Of a stretch of DNA of 64,000 nt, positions 35,970 to 45,760 are shown in pieces. A program made the position numbers and the translations under genes. Numbering within the stretch: position 1 is the first letter of the stretch; every line of letters starts with the position of its first letter. The notes beneath the pieces were generated by a model. It was not told where the DNA came from, ran no database searches, and worked only from the letters and a program-made list of their open reading frames with translations. This DNA is from Filifactor alocis ATCC 35896 (GTDB lineage: Bacteria; Bacillota; Clostridia; Peptostreptococcales; Filifactoraceae): positions 1,178,001 through 1,242,000 of the forward strand of contig NC_016630.1 of assembly GCF_000163895.2 (NCBI RefSeq). The letters are read 5' to 3'.

Positions 35970-36896
35970 CTAACAATCTGTATCATCGTATCTATTTCTC
36001 ACCAAGTATTTATCTATATAATCTACAAAAGGTTTCCTATTAACTTTTTCTGTATTACTTTTGTACCATTCATAAGATTCTTTCAACCCTTCTTTCACAT
36101 CCTTGCATTCTAACATCAAATCATTTTGTTTATCAACACAAAGACGATATTCATAATCATAGAAACTAAAATAATTTCTTTGTTCCACTTCCTGATTTAC
36201 ATAAACGAATTCCAATTTTTCCCCAACTATTTCATAGCACATAGAAACCCAATCTTTAGTGCTAATTAACTTACTGTTTCCTACATTAAAAATATGATTA
36301 GACGGTTTCTTCTGTAATAAAATATCAAAAAACTTACACATGTCCTCTACAAATAAAAACTGTAATTTCATACTTCCATTATTAGGTAAATAAAATTTTC
36401 TACCAGACACCGCACAATCAAAAACAAAGGACTCTCTATATACATTATTCATCGGTCCATAGAGATAGGGTGGTCTAACTATGTACGCAGACGGATTTCT
36501 ATTTAATAATAATTTCTCCGCTTCTATTTTGTTAATTCCATATTGACCCCAAAATTTATTTTCACCTACCTTACATTCTTCTGTAAAAGGTTGAATTCCA
36601 TCTTCCGGGTACACCGCACTTGAACTAATTAAAATATACTCTTTATGTTCCCCCAATGCATCCAATAATAAATCTACTTCTTCCGCTGTATAGGCATGGT
36701 CAATTACCACATCAAATGAATATGGTCTTAATTTTCTACCAATATGATGACGATCCGCTTGAATTAGTATTACTCCTTTAGGTTGTTCTTTAGTATTCCG
36801 ATTCATTACATAGACTTCATATCCTTTTTTTACATAATATTCTGCAATCGTTCTTGTCACAAATACAGTCCCGCTGGTAACTAATATTTTTTTCAT
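35970..36896 (-). CDS. NAD-dependent epimerase/dehydratase family protein
   Basis: An extended short-chain dehydrogenase fold of 308 residues. The N-terminal nucleotide loop is altered: where GGTGFIG is usual it reads SGTVFVT (8-14), so the third glycine is lost. Later family features remain: ILISSSAVY (about 89-97), the catalytic YGINK (about 119-123), and YIVRPPYLYGP. It resembles nucleotide-sugar reductases in single-gene contexts. The odd loop makes cofactor binding uncertain. It precedes the GNAT gene on the same strand. Confidence 0.75.
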   Translation of the reverse strand: MKKILVTSGTVFVTRTIAEYYVKKGYEVYVMNRNTKEQPKGVILIQADRHHIGRKLRPYSFDVVIDHAYTAEEVDLLLDALGEHKEYILISSSAVYPEDGIQPFTEECKVGENKFWGQYGINKIEAEKLLLNRNPSAYIVRPPYLYGPMNNVYRESFVFDCAVSGRKFYLPNNGSMKLQFLFVEDMCKFFDILLQKKPSNHIFNVGNSKLISTKDWVSMCYEIVGEKLEFVYVNQEVEQRNYFSFYDYEYRLCVDKQNDLMLECKDVKEGLKESYEWYKSNTEKVNRKPFVDYIDKYLVRNRYDDTDC

Positions 36897-37158
36897 ATCA
36901 AATATCCTTCTAAACTATTTTAAATTGAAATAAGAATAAATCATATTCTTGTTATCACTATGCCACCATTACTTTCCTTCCTATATTTTAATATACTTAT
37001 ATGTAACTTGTACAGTGATAAAACTTTTCATTTCTTAGTTTATTGTTTATTTTTCAATTTGTCTACTATTGATTGAATTTTAGAAATATATGCCCCATTC
37101 TTTCCGTTGAAATATTTGAAAAATCAAAAAAAATACCCCAATTATATTCGATTTTATA

Positions 37159-37187
37159 TTGACTTTTGCAAAATATAATGATATAGT
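37159..37187 (+). promoter_or_regulatory. Promoter of the cold-shock gene
   Basis: TTGACT (37159-37164) and TATAGT (37182-37187) are 17 bp apart. The 36897-37158 part of the gap upstream is AT-rich and shows no gene. Confidence 0.6.
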
Positions 37188-37193
37188 TAAACG

Positions 37194-37311
37194 GTATCAT
37201 CCCTTATTGAAAAATAAGGATAATTCTTATTGTACATATTTGGATTTTTTGAAATTCTTCTGTGAGCTATAGGGATTGACAAATGTAATTTTATTTATTG
37301 GAGGATGTAAC
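37194..37311 (+). promoter_or_regulatory. Long structured 5' leader of the cold-shock gene
   Basis: About 118 nt separate the predicted transcription start from the ATG, unusual for this window. It contains the inverted repeat CCTTAT-TGAAAA-ATAAGG (around 37201-37218) and ends with GGAGG. Long folded leaders that change shape with temperature are known for cspA-type genes; regulation of that kind is inferred here. Confidence 0.45.
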
Positions 37312-37512
37312 ATGAAACAAGGAAAAGTAAAATGGTTTAATGCAGAAAAAGGATTTGGATTTATTTCAGTAGAAGGCGAAAATGATGTTTTCGTTCATTT
37401 TTCTGCAATCCAAACAGAAGGATTCAAAACTCTTGAAGAAGGACAAGATGTTGAGTTTGAAATCGTTGACGGAGCAAGAGGACCTCAAGCTTCTAATGTA
37501 ACAAAACTATAA
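37312..37512 (+). CDS. Cold-shock protein (CspA/CspB family)
   Basis: A 66-residue OB-fold protein with the RNA-binding motifs KWFNAEKGFGFI (7-18, RNP1) and VFVHFSAI (26-33, RNP2). It acts as an RNA chaperone that melts secondary structure at low temperature. ATG 37312 follows GGAGG at 5-7 bp; the frame upstream of it is leader sequence. It is monocistronic with its own terminator. Confidence 0.95.
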   Translation: MKQGKVKWFNAEKGFGFISVEGENDVFVHFSAIQTEGFKTLEEGQDVEFEIVDGARGPQASNVTKL

Positions 37513-37565
37513 TATCAAAAATAAATACGGATTTGTCCGTAGTATAAATTTTGAACTTTCTAAGT

Positions 37566-37605
37566 AGAATGTATTTTGTTTGTATAACAAGGTACATTCT
37601 TTTTT
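37566..37605 (+). terminator. Intrinsic terminator of the cold-shock gene
   Basis: AGAATGTA (37566-37573) pairs with TACATTCT (37593-37600), and the T-run continues to 37605. Confidence 0.75.
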
Positions 37606-37735
37606 GTTCTATAACTCTGTTTATGCTAATCCCTAATTAAAAGTTATAATAAAACTCTGATTTTCTAATACTACTATAAGTTATTCTCTTTTTCATCATC
37701 ATATACTATGTCTATAGTTTAAAATTAGTGTTTCG

Positions 37736-37779
37736 TATAAAAAACAGAGCATTGATTTATCGATATCCCAATGCTCCGT
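37736..37779 (-). terminator. Intrinsic terminator of the polA-coaE-slt-SBP unit
   Basis: On the minus strand the 11-bp stem formed by 37769-37779 and 37744-37754 (one G-T pair) is followed by TTTTTTATAC, 33 bp after the stop of the binding-protein gene. Confidence 0.82.
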
Positions 37780-37811
37780 TACAAAATCTCTATTTATTGT
37801 CATCTCATTCA

Positions 37812-39404
37812 CTACTCCTGTGAAGATTCTTCGACCTTCTCTTCCGGAGAGCTGACAGCTGACTCATCTTCTGTTTTTTTCTCTTGTTTCGCATATACTT
37901 TATCTACAATCTTCAAATCCTCAATTCCATAGTAAATATCAAACTTATTCGGTCTCAATGTTCCTTGTATCCTACGATTCACCGCCACACAAGAATCCAA
38001 GTGACCGAATCCCGCATAAAAAGCCTGCTGAATAAATTGTTTCTGAAATTTGTGATAGTTCTGTAAAAATAATGTTTTGGATTGTTGTGTTTGTATTACA
38101 TTCAACGATTGCTGTAATGCACTTGTATCATAAAATGAAAGATTTTTTGTGCTCGCAAATTTCATCACATCAGGATAAAATCCTGTCCAATATCCAATCA
38201 ATGCCATATCATAATTTCCGGAATGAAGTCTTTGTTTCAACTCATCTGATGACAAACCGACTATTTTGATATCGACTCCGACTTTTTTCCACTCCTGTTT
38301 TATGAGATTTGCAGCAGCATATCGAAGCGGACGATGGGAATCTACCAATAACTCATACTCTCGTTTCTCGGAAGACACAAAATCTCGTTTCGTTCTTTTG
38401 ATATCATACGGAATCTGAATCCCTTCCAAATGACACAAGGAATTTTGAGGAATGAATATCTCATTGCATCTGTTATCAATGCGATAACCGTTTTTCAAAA
38501 TCATATCTCGATTTAATGCAGAAATAAGAGCTTGTCTGTTTTTAACGGTATGGAAAGGCTCCTTTTTTGTGTTAAACAGAAGCATTTCATATTGCAGACT
38601 CGGAAATTGCGTTACTTCAAAAAGCTCATAATCATACTTACTGATGTCATCTCGCCCAAAATTGATCATATCTGAATCTGTTGACAAAAACAAATTGCTA
38701 CGAATTTCTTCTGTTTCTACCATTTCAAATTTAATTTTTTTGATATTTCCTATCTTTCCGTAATAATCGGAGAACTCCTTAAAGAGAAGTGATCTGACAT
38801 CTTCAGATTGATCAAACTGATATCGTCCTGTTCCATTCCATACAAAAGGTGTTTTGGAACCGGAACTGTATTTGATAATAGGAAACAACAAGCTGTACTC
38901 CTGTAGTATATTGCTCTGCTTCAAATGCAACGCAACAGTTTTATTATTCAAAACAGAAACGCTTGCAATATTGTTTATCATAGGATAATATACACTCTCA
39001 GGATGAGATTTCAGAAAATCTATTGTATATTTTATATCCCTTGCCGTTACCTGGGTGCCGTCATGCCATTTGGCATCCGAACGAATATTAACAGTCATGT
39101 CCTTGTTTTCATTTTGATAAGAAAAGCTATCCGCCAACCGATTTACAACATTGTACTGTTCATTCAAGCTAAACAGTCCGTCATATACCAACTTCAAGGC
39201 ATAGTCTACCGATTCTTCCGTTACAAGCAACGGATTCCAAATTTTGCTCTCCACTATTGTAAGATGTAAGGTATCATCTCTTTTTTCAAACAATATTTTT
39301 TTAGAATCTGCCTCTTTCTGTTCTGAAGTTTGTGAAGTGCAGCCTGTAACAGCAATCAAACTCAAAGCTACAAAAGCACATATCCTTTTCCATCTCTTCA
39401 TCAT
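37812..39404 (-). CDS. Oligopeptide-type ABC transporter substrate-binding lipoprotein
   Basis: A signal peptide with lipobox VTGC (about 20-23 of the mature start choice) leads into an SBP_bac_5 fold: RLADSFSYQNENKDMTVNIR and WHDGTQVTARDIKYTIDFL. It would capture peptides outside the membrane. No permease or ATPase genes are adjacent, so it must share a transporter encoded elsewhere or serve another role. A glutamate-rich tail follows about 500. ATG 39404 with AGGTG is preferred to the GTG three codons upstream. It is 5 bp after the slt gene. Confidence 0.85.
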   Translation of the reverse strand: MMKRWKRICAFVALSLIAVTGCTSQTSEQKEADSKKILFEKRDDTLHLTIVESKIWNPLLVTEESVDYALKLVYDGLFSLNEQYNVVNRLADSFSYQNENKDMTVNIRSDAKWHDGTQVTARDIKYTIDFLKSHPESVYYPMINNIASVSVLNNKTVALHLKQSNILQEYSLLFPIIKYSSGSKTPFVWNGTGRYQFDQSEDVRSLLFKEFSDYYGKIGNIKKIKFEMVETEEIRSNLFLSTDSDMINFGRDDISKYDYELFEVTQFPSLQYEMLLFNTKKEPFHTVKNRQALISALNRDMILKNGYRIDNRCNEIFIPQNSLCHLEGIQIPYDIKRTKRDFVSSEKREYELLVDSHRPLRYAAANLIKQEWKKVGVDIKIVGLSSDELKQRLHSGNYDMALIGYWTGFYPDVMKFASTKNLSFYDTSALQQSLNVIQTQQSKTLFLQNYHKFQKQFIQQAFYAGFGHLDSCVAVNRRIQGTLRPNKFDIYYGIEDLKIVDKVYAKQEKKTEDESAVSSPEEKVEESSQE

Positions 39405-39409
39405 AGTAA

Positions 39410-39952
39410 TCACCTATAATATTTATTGTATTCTGTGTAATATTTTTTCACTTTTTCAATATATTGCTGTGTTTCTCTGTACGGCAAGTTACTTGAATTG
39501 CTCTGTCCCGGAACTAAAATGCCTTCTTGCATCCATTCCTTTGTCTTTCCGGGACCTGCATTGTAAGCAATAATAATTAAATCAATATCGTCAAAAGTAT
39601 TTTGAAGAGTGGAAAGATACCATGTCCCTGCTTGAATATTCTTTTCGATATCATAAGGATCTTGAATTCTTAAATCGATTTTTTCTGAAATCCAATCCAA
39701 GGTTCCTTCCGTTACTTGCATCAATCCCATCGCACCTTTTGAAGATGTTGCATACGGATAAAATCTGCTCTCTGCTTTCATAACAGCATAAATTAAATTT
39801 TCTTCCACTCCGTATGCTTCTGCATATTTTAATACATACTCGTGGTATCTTTTTGGGTATAAGACATATTTCTGTGGAGAATAAATTACCGTAACGATTC
39901 CCAACATTCCTATACACATCATTATAATTAGAAATTTGACAAATTTTTTCAA
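39410..39952 (-). CDS. Lytic transglycosylase (SLT domain)
   Basis: An N-terminal membrane anchor (about 5-25) precedes a goose-lysozyme-like SLT domain with the catalytic Glu in KAESRFYPYA (about 59-68), KGAMGLMQV, IIAYNAGPG and a final LPYRETQQY. It cleaves glycan strands to 1,6-anhydro-MurNAc. The order polA-coaE-slt is typical of Clostridia. It is 23 bp downstream of coaE. Confidence 0.92.
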   Translation of the reverse strand: MKKFVKFLIIMMCIGMLGIVTVIYSPQKYVLYPKRYHEYVLKYAEAYGVEENLIYAVMKAESRFYPYATSSKGAMGLMQVTEGTLDWISEKIDLRIQDPYDIEKNIQAGTWYLSTLQNTFDDIDLIIIAYNAGPGKTKEWMQEGILVPGQSNSSNLPYRETQQYIEKVKKYYTEYNKYYR

Positions 39953-39975
39953 TCTTCTTCCTCTCTATCCGAACC

Positions 39976-40572
39976 TTACTCATAACGACTCATTACATCT
40001 GAAATCATATCATCAATTTGTTGGTATAATGCTTCTTTCGTGCCGTTATTATTCAAAACATAATCTGCTCTTTCTTTTTTTTCTTCTTGAGGCATTTGAT
40101 AGCCTATGATTTGTTCAATTTGTTCCAATGTACGATTGTCTCTTTCTCGAATCCTTGCAATTTGTTTTTGTTTATCCAAACAAACCAATGCTACAACATC
40201 TACCAATTCTTCCATATTTGCCTCATATAACAATGGTATATCATATACAACGATAGGATGAATGTTTGATAAAAGAGCTTTTCTTTTTTCAAACTCCGCT
40301 TTAATTCGAGGATGAATCATTCGGTTCAATTGTTGTAACCATTCTTTATTTTCAAAAACCAATCGCCCGAACAGAAGTGTATCAATATATCCCTGTTGAT
40401 TCAATATGTTTTCTCCGAAAAGAACGGACAGCTCCCTGCAAAAATTTTTGTCTGTGTAGAGGTTTTTTACCGTCTGATCTGCATCTAAAACGGGAATCCC
40501 CCTTTTTTGTAAATAACGGGACGCTGTAGATTTTCCTGTTCCGATGGAACCTGTGAGCCCTAAAATAATCAT
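39976..40572 (-). CDS. coaE: Dephospho-CoA kinase
   Basis: CoaE phosphorylates the 3'-OH of dephospho-CoA, the last step of coenzyme A synthesis. The P-loop GLTGSIGTGKST (4-15), VLDADQTVKNLY and the YDIPLLYE segment are diagnostic. ATG 40572 follows AAGGAG at 6 bp; a frame reaching 18 codons further upstream overlaps polA and is not preferred. Its 198 residues match the family. It lies 16 bp after polA. Confidence 0.94.
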   Translation of the reverse strand: MIILGLTGSIGTGKSTASRYLQKRGIPVLDADQTVKNLYTDKNFCRELSVLFGENILNQQGYIDTLLFGRLVFENKEWLQQLNRMIHPRIKAEFEKRKALLSNIHPIVVYDIPLLYEANMEELVDVVALVCLDKQKQIARIRERDNRTLEQIEQIIGYQMPQEEKKERADYVLNNNGTKEALYQQIDDMISDVMSRYE

Positions 40573-40588
40573 ATTGCTCTCCTTATTA

Positions 40589-43207
40589 CTATTTTGTTTC
40601 ATACCACGAATCTCCGATGGTCGCATCTACTTTTAACGGTACATCCATGCTCCAAGCACCTTCCATAAGCTCTATCACCTTGTCACGAACATATTTTGCA
40701 TCGTCTTCCCTAACTTCCAACAACAATTCATCATGTACTTGTAAGACCAATTCAGCATCTATTTTTTCTGTTTTCAGCCACTCAAACACACGATTCATCG
40801 CTATTTTGATAATGTCGGCGGCCGACCCCTGAATCGGAGTGTTCATTGCCAATCGTTTCCCCATATTTTTTACAATAAAATTACTTGATTTGATTTCGGG
40901 GATATAGCGTCTTCTGCCACAAAGTGTGGTACTGTACCCCAACTCCTCCACTTCTTTTACAATCGTATCCATGTAAGTTTTGATTCCGGGATATCTGGCA
41001 AAATAAAGGTCAATATATTCTTTTGCTTGTTTCTTTGTAATGTTCAAATTGTTAGACAAACCGAAATCGCTGATTCCGTAAACAATTCCGAAGTTAACCG
41101 CTTTGGCTGCACTTCTCAATTCTTTTGTGACTTCCTCTACCGGAACAGAAAAAACCTCTGATGCCGTTTTGGTATGAATATCCATACTGCCATGGAATCC
41201 TTCTATCATCTTCTTTTCCTGTGCCATATGCGCCAATACTCTCAACTCAATTTGAGAGTAGTCGGCATCCACCAAAACATACCCCTCTTTTGCAACAAAT
41301 ACCTTTCTCAGTTCCCTACCCATTTCTGTACGGACGGGAATATTTTGCAAATTAGGTTCCAAAGAAGAAATCCTTCCTGTTGTTGTCAAAGTTTGGTTAA
41401 AAGTAGAATGTATTCTTTTGGAGGTAGGATTAATCAACGACAACAGTCCTATCACATAAGTAGATTGTAATTTGCTCACTTGTCGATAGGACAAGATTTT
41501 GGAGATAATAGGATGTTTATCATAAAGTTTTTCCAAAATTTCCGCTCCGGTGGAATAACCTGTCTTTGTCTTTTTGATGACCGGAAGTTGTAGTTTTTCA
41601 AATAAAACAACTCCCAACTGCTTCGGTGAATTGATGTTAAATTCTTCGCCCGCCAAATCATAAATTTCTTGTTCATACTGAACAATTAACTTTGCAAATT
41701 CTTGTTCCAATTCACAAAGCACATCTTCATTGACTGCAATTCCGAGATACTCCATCTCGCCTAATACTTTCATTAAAGGCAATTCTATCTTTTCAAACAA
41801 AAACTTGGTATCTTCTTCTTGAATCATATCCAGCATTTTGGTTTTGCAATGAGAAATGATCGCCAAAATTTTAGCAAAATATTCGTCCATCTGAACACGA
41901 TTTGCCATAGAAAAAGACATTCTCTTTTTTCCTTTTCCAAGCAAGTCCTCTAAATTCGGACTCACAATCGGCATACCGTATTTTATACCAATCTTTTCCG
42001 GTTCCTGCTCTACTTCCGACGGATTGAGAATATACTGCGCCAGTTGGCTGTCAAAAGAAATTTTAGGCAGTGTAATTCCATAAGGTTTCAATGCTGTATA
42101 CTCTCTTTTCAGATTATTTCCATAGATAAAAACATTCTCTCTTTCCAACAGCTCTTTCAGTTTTGGTATGTTCTCTTCTTCCACCGCATAAGTAATGGAA
42201 TCTGCCAAAAGATAAAGTCGTACTATTCGTTTCGTCAAAATATTTCCATCTTCAATCGCAGCAATCAGTCCAATCTCTGTTGGATTTTGTTGCAAAAGTT
42301 CTTCTATTTCATAACTAATGTTGATATCTGTAGTAGAAGTTTCTTCTTCCTTGTATTCCAACTTGGACATCAATGAAGTGAACCCATACTTCATAAATAA
42401 ACTTCTTAACTGCTCTCCGGATTTTTTTTCATAAAGCAATTCATCCAATGAAAATTCCACCGGTATTACACGAACTATCGTAGCCAACCTCTTACTCATA
42501 ACAGCCGACTCATATCCGGCTTCCATTTTGGTCTTGACGGCACCTTTCAATTCATCAATATGCAAAATCAAATTTTCAATCGAATCGTATTCTTTCAAAA
42601 GTTTGATTCCTGTTTTTTCTCCAATTCCTGCAACTCCCGGAATATTATCCGAACTGTCTCCCATCAGTCCCTTCAAATCAATAAACTGTTTCGGAGTCAA
42701 TTCATACCGTTCTTTCACCTTATCTTCATCATAAACTTCCAAGTCGCTGATTCCTTTTTTGGTAAAAAGAATTTTCGTTGTCTTAGAAGCCAATTGCAGT
42801 GCATCCCTATCTCCTGTCAAAATAAAAACTTCCAAATTTTCATCTTCTCCGATTTTGGATAGAGTTCCAATGATATCATCTGCTTCAAACCCTTCGATTT
42901 CCGCCCTATGCACCCCCATTGTATCAAGTAACTCTTTCAACGGTTGAATCTGCATTGCAAGTTCAGGAGGCATCCCTTTCCTTGTTCCTTTATAATCTTT
43001 GTACTCCTTGTGACGAAAAGTAGGTCCTTTCAAATCAAAAGCAACACTCACATAATCCGGAGCATATTCATCCATCGCTTTGTAGAACATCATCAAAAAA
43101 CCATAAATGGCATTGGTATACAACCCATCCTTTGTCATAAGTGGCGGCAACGCATAATACGCTCGATTAATCAATGAATTTCCATCAATCAGAAATAACC
43201 TTTTCAT
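40589..43207 (-). CDS. polA: DNA polymerase I
   Basis: An N-terminal 5'-3' exonuclease (1-290; GDSSDNIPGVAGIGEKT and FEADDIIGTL) is followed by a central 3'-5' exonuclease-like domain in which the usual DxE catalytic residues are replaced (LYLLADSITYAVEE), so proofreading is probably absent. The C-terminal polymerase has DYSQIELRVLAH, SAAKAVNFGIVYG and QVHDELLLE. PolA fills repair gaps and removes RNA primers. Its 872 residues are normal. It begins the polA-coaE-slt run. Confidence 0.95.
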   Translation of the reverse strand: MKRLFLIDGNSLINRAYYALPPLMTKDGLYTNAIYGFLMMFYKAMDEYAPDYVSVAFDLKGPTFRHKEYKDYKGTRKGMPPELAMQIQPLKELLDTMGVHRAEIEGFEADDIIGTLSKIGEDENLEVFILTGDRDALQLASKTTKILFTKKGISDLEVYDEDKVKERYELTPKQFIDLKGLMGDSSDNIPGVAGIGEKTGIKLLKEYDSIENLILHIDELKGAVKTKMEAGYESAVMSKRLATIVRVIPVEFSLDELLYEKKSGEQLRSLFMKYGFTSLMSKLEYKEEETSTTDINISYEIEELLQQNPTEIGLIAAIEDGNILTKRIVRLYLLADSITYAVEEENIPKLKELLERENVFIYGNNLKREYTALKPYGITLPKISFDSQLAQYILNPSEVEQEPEKIGIKYGMPIVSPNLEDLLGKGKKRMSFSMANRVQMDEYFAKILAIISHCKTKMLDMIQEEDTKFLFEKIELPLMKVLGEMEYLGIAVNEDVLCELEQEFAKLIVQYEQEIYDLAGEEFNINSPKQLGVVLFEKLQLPVIKKTKTGYSTGAEILEKLYDKHPIISKILSYRQVSKLQSTYVIGLLSLINPTSKRIHSTFNQTLTTTGRISSLEPNLQNIPVRTEMGRELRKVFVAKEGYVLVDADYSQIELRVLAHMAQEKKMIEGFHGSMDIHTKTASEVFSVPVEEVTKELRSAAKAVNFGIVYGISDFGLSNNLNITKKQAKEYIDLYFARYPGIKTYMDTIVKEVEELGYSTTLCGRRRYIPEIKSSNFIVKNMGKRLAMNTPIQGSAADIIKIAMNRVFEWLKTEKIDAELVLQVHDELLLEVREDDAKYVRDKVIELMEGAWSMDVPLKVDATIGDSWYETK

Positions 43208-43638
43208 AACAACTCCATTCTATACTCTGTGAGATACAAAATCTGCATCTCATATAAATATTGTAATCAATAATATCAAACTTCCTAACAATCTTTCTTT
43301 TCTGACACACAAACTGTAGCTTATCATGACAATTAACCCTGTTTTATTCATCCCTATATTATAACCCAAACCGTTCTTTTTTTGTACTGATTTGCCAAAT
43401 TTACCGCAGAAAAATGATATCCTCATCAAGCCATTTTTTGTAAAAATTTGTATAGATTATAATTTACACTATTTCTACAAAATACAACTCAAAATGTTAT
43501 AAAACAGAGCTATAATGGTATATATCATGACAACAAAGACAAACGTTCACAGTAAAACTTGAAATACAGACTTTACGTTTTCAGAAAACAGTTCTTTGAT
43601 TCATACACTATTTACTACTAACAAGGGAGGTTGGAACA
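43208..43638. other. 431-bp divergent intergenic region, polA and a small membrane gene
   Basis: An AT-rich divergent region. TATAAT boxes occur on the minus strand at 43363-43358 (reads ATTATA on plus) and on the plus strand at 43511-43516, but neither has a convincing -35. No gene, repeat or structured RNA was recognised. Confidence 0.4.
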
Positions 43639-43914
43639 ATGCAAAGAATATTGGGAGTTTTCTTTATTTTTTTAGGAATATTAGGTTTCATATTTCCTGT
43701 TTTACCGGGATTTATATTTTTTATCATTGGAATCTCGTTAGTTTCACCGACTCTTGCCGTTAAAATAAAAAATTTGAAACGACGATATCGATGTCATCGC
43801 AGTATCAAAAAATTGTTTTTAGAATCTTGGAGCTTGACGAAACAAACACTGTATCATCTAAAAGCAAATTTAAAAAACAAATTTCGATTCGCTGCAAAAG
43901 GTTATGAAAAATAA
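43639..43914 (+). CDS. Small membrane protein (PGPGW-like)
   Basis: Ninety-one residues. One hydrophobic hairpin (about 2-40, with GILGFIFPVLPGFIFFIIG) resembles the PGPGW-type transmembrane domain, in which two helices meet at a Pro-Gly turn. A strongly basic cytoplasmic tail (KIKNLKRRYRCHRSIKK) follows. GGGAGG precedes the ATG. The function is unknown. It stands alone between polA and the CAP-protein gene. Confidence 0.68.
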   Translation: MQRILGVFFIFLGILGFIFPVLPGFIFFIIGISLVSPTLAVKIKNLKRRYRCHRSIKKLFLESWSLTKQTLYHLKANLKNKFRFAAKGYEK

Positions 43915-44100
43915 ATAGTCTTACATTCGATTTCACCGATACGAAAAGTAGCGCAATAATACCTTGCTACGCCTGATTATTCAGTCAAACAGAAACAAGA
44001 CAGTTTTCTTTACTGATTCCTTTTGCCCAATAGCAGTTGTATGAATGTTTTTTAAGTTCAATTACAGAAAAATTATATGCTGAACTTGTTATTTTTTGAA

Positions 44101-44260
44101 AACCAAATAAAATTGCCATAAATTCCGATTTAAAAAATATCTCGCAACCTCTTTTCTTTTTCAAATCAGGGAAATAAAGTATGTAATTACTTAGGGTAAG
44201 CAAGAATTTACACTATAAATTGCAATTTGAAATAGTAAGGATATTAGGTAATTCAAATTG
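44101..44260. repeat. Dispersed repeat, copy A (in the 43915-44575 gap)
   Basis: Copy A shares its left part with copy B (14 of 15 bases at 44111-44125 versus 32390-32404). Its right end is shared with copy C (17 of 20 at 44239-44258 versus 59749-59768). A 72-codon minus-strand open frame covers it; conceptual translation of copies A and B in matching frames is weakly similar, as expected of relics of one element. The rest of the gap up to the terminator is plain AT-rich sequence. Confidence 0.5.
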
Positions 44261-44298
44261 ATAATGGTATTATTCCAAATTTTTTTCTTTTTTCATAA

Positions 44299-44344
44299 AA
44301 AATCCCCTTGATTCGGTTCTTCTTTCCATCATCAAGGGGATTTT
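44299..44344. terminator. Bidirectional intrinsic terminator downstream of the CAP-protein gene
   Basis: AAAATCCCCTTGAT (44299-44312) pairs perfectly with 44331-44344. The T-run is longer on the minus strand, so it mainly serves the CAP gene about 230 bp away. The interval 44345-44575 shows nothing else. Confidence 0.82.
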
Positions 44345-44575
44345 GCATATATCAATATTTTCTAGCATCTTTCATCAAAAAATGCATTGTGTTAAAAATT
44401 CAATTCTTAAGAAATTTGACACACTTCATAAGTCACAGCCACAAGCTGTAAATTAAAATGACTTCCATCAAAAAGCACCATCAAATTCTCTATCACTTCT
44501 TACAACTATTCTATCAGCAAACTGTGAATTTCTAATTTTCGCATTTATCTGCTTGTCGATATAAGCAATCCAAAA

Positions 44576-45535
44576 CTATTTCCCGACAAATATCTGTGCA
44601 TGATAATATCCATACATACCGTCACTATAGCACGAACCTACCGTCATATGAGTAAAATTTGGATTTAACATATTATCTCTATGTCCCCGAGAATTTTTCC
44701 ACTGTTCGAATGTAGACCGTGCATCTTTATTCCCTGCCGCAATATTTTCTCCTGCTGTGCGATAATCTGATTTTGCCATAATCGAATCAAGTCCTTCTTC
44801 TCCGTTCGGTCTTACATGAGAAAAAAAATCTACAATCTCTTTTGAACGTATGTTGGCATAACCTTGCATATCTCTCATCTTTTTAAGCGGAGGAACGGAA
44901 TTTTCCGCTCTAAAGTCATTCACAAGAGATAACATCTCATCTGAAATATCATAATTTCCTGTTTGAATCTCTTCTTTCGGTTGTATTTCTTCTTCCAACC
45001 ATTCTGTTTTTTGTTTAGCATCATAGTTTGAGTTTGTATTTATATTAATCCGTTTCAATTTACTGTTCCATACTATCTCTGTACCAAGCATATCTGACAA
45101 ATCTCTAAGCGACAGATATGTTGTTCCGTTAACTTTCAACTCCAGTTTTCTCGGTGCTTTTTGTACACCGTTTACAAATATCGGAAAGTTAACTGCTATA
45201 GCCTTTACATTTGATACAGATTGAAAAGAAGCAACATCATCGGGGATATTTTTGCTATGCTTATCAATATGAATACTATGTGTATTCTCATCCCAATCTA
45301 TCTTAATATCAAGAATTTTTCCCAAATCTCTAAGAGAGAGATAAGTCGTTCCATCCATATCCAGCTTAAGATTATTTGTAGATACTTCTCCGACATCGGA
45401 ATATATCGGATATTTTACTACCTTTGGATAGTATTCGATAAGATTACATTTTGTAGCATGAGATGTATTCATATTAATACTGCATAGTCCGGATAGCAAA
45501 GCACCGGTAACAATCAGTTTTTTGTTACGTTTCAT
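44576..45535 (-). CDS. Secreted CAP-domain (SCP/PR-1) protein with two copper-amine-oxidase-type repeats
   Basis: A signal peptide (1-28) is followed by two copies of a GTTYLSLRDL repeat of the copper-amine-oxidase N-terminal-like type (about 62-90 and 137-165). A C-terminal CAP domain (about 198-319) has the family signature: HVRPNGEE, AGENIAAGN, GHRDNMLNPNFTHMTVG. Clostridial relatives are wall-associated proteins of unclear enzymatic role; CAP domains often act in the envelope or in host contact. Its own terminator follows. It is 226 bp downstream of trxB. Confidence 0.85.
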   Translation of the reverse strand: MKRNKKLIVTGALLSGLCSINMNTSHATKCNLIEYYPKVVKYPIYSDVGEVSTNNLKLDMDGTTYLSLRDLGKILDIKIDWDENTHSIHIDKHSKNIPDDVASFQSVSNVKAIAVNFPIFVNGVQKAPRKLELKVNGTTYLSLRDLSDMLGTEIVWNSKLKRININTNSNYDAKQKTEWLEEEIQPKEEIQTGNYDISDEMLSLVNDFRAENSVPPLKKMRDMQGYANIRSKEIVDFFSHVRPNGEEGLDSIMAKSDYRTAGENIAAGNKDARSTFEQWKNSRGHRDNMLNPNFTHMTVGSCYSDGMYGYYHAQIFVGK

Positions 45536-45760
45536 CTTTAAATTTCCCCTTTCGATCCTTTTTCCGTTTCTCGTAAAACATGATACGCTTCTTAACCTGA
45601 ATCGGGTTATTTCTTTTCACATTTTATACAAAAGAATGACTTCAATCACACAATCTATCATTTCACAACAACATGCTCTTGAAATAAAAGTATTGCTGCA
45701 CTTGTCATCCTCATAATATCATAAAAAAGAAAGAAAAAGTAAATTAATCGAAAATAAATG

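Noticed and set aside
37268..37280. TTGACA-like sequence in the cold-shock leader as a second promoter
   Set aside because: No -10 follows at proper spacing before the start codon; the promoter at 37159-37187 is better.
43985..44203. 72-codon minus-strand open frame
   Set aside because: It coincides with dispersed repeat copy A; similarity to copy B in one frame is better explained by the shared repeat than by a gene.
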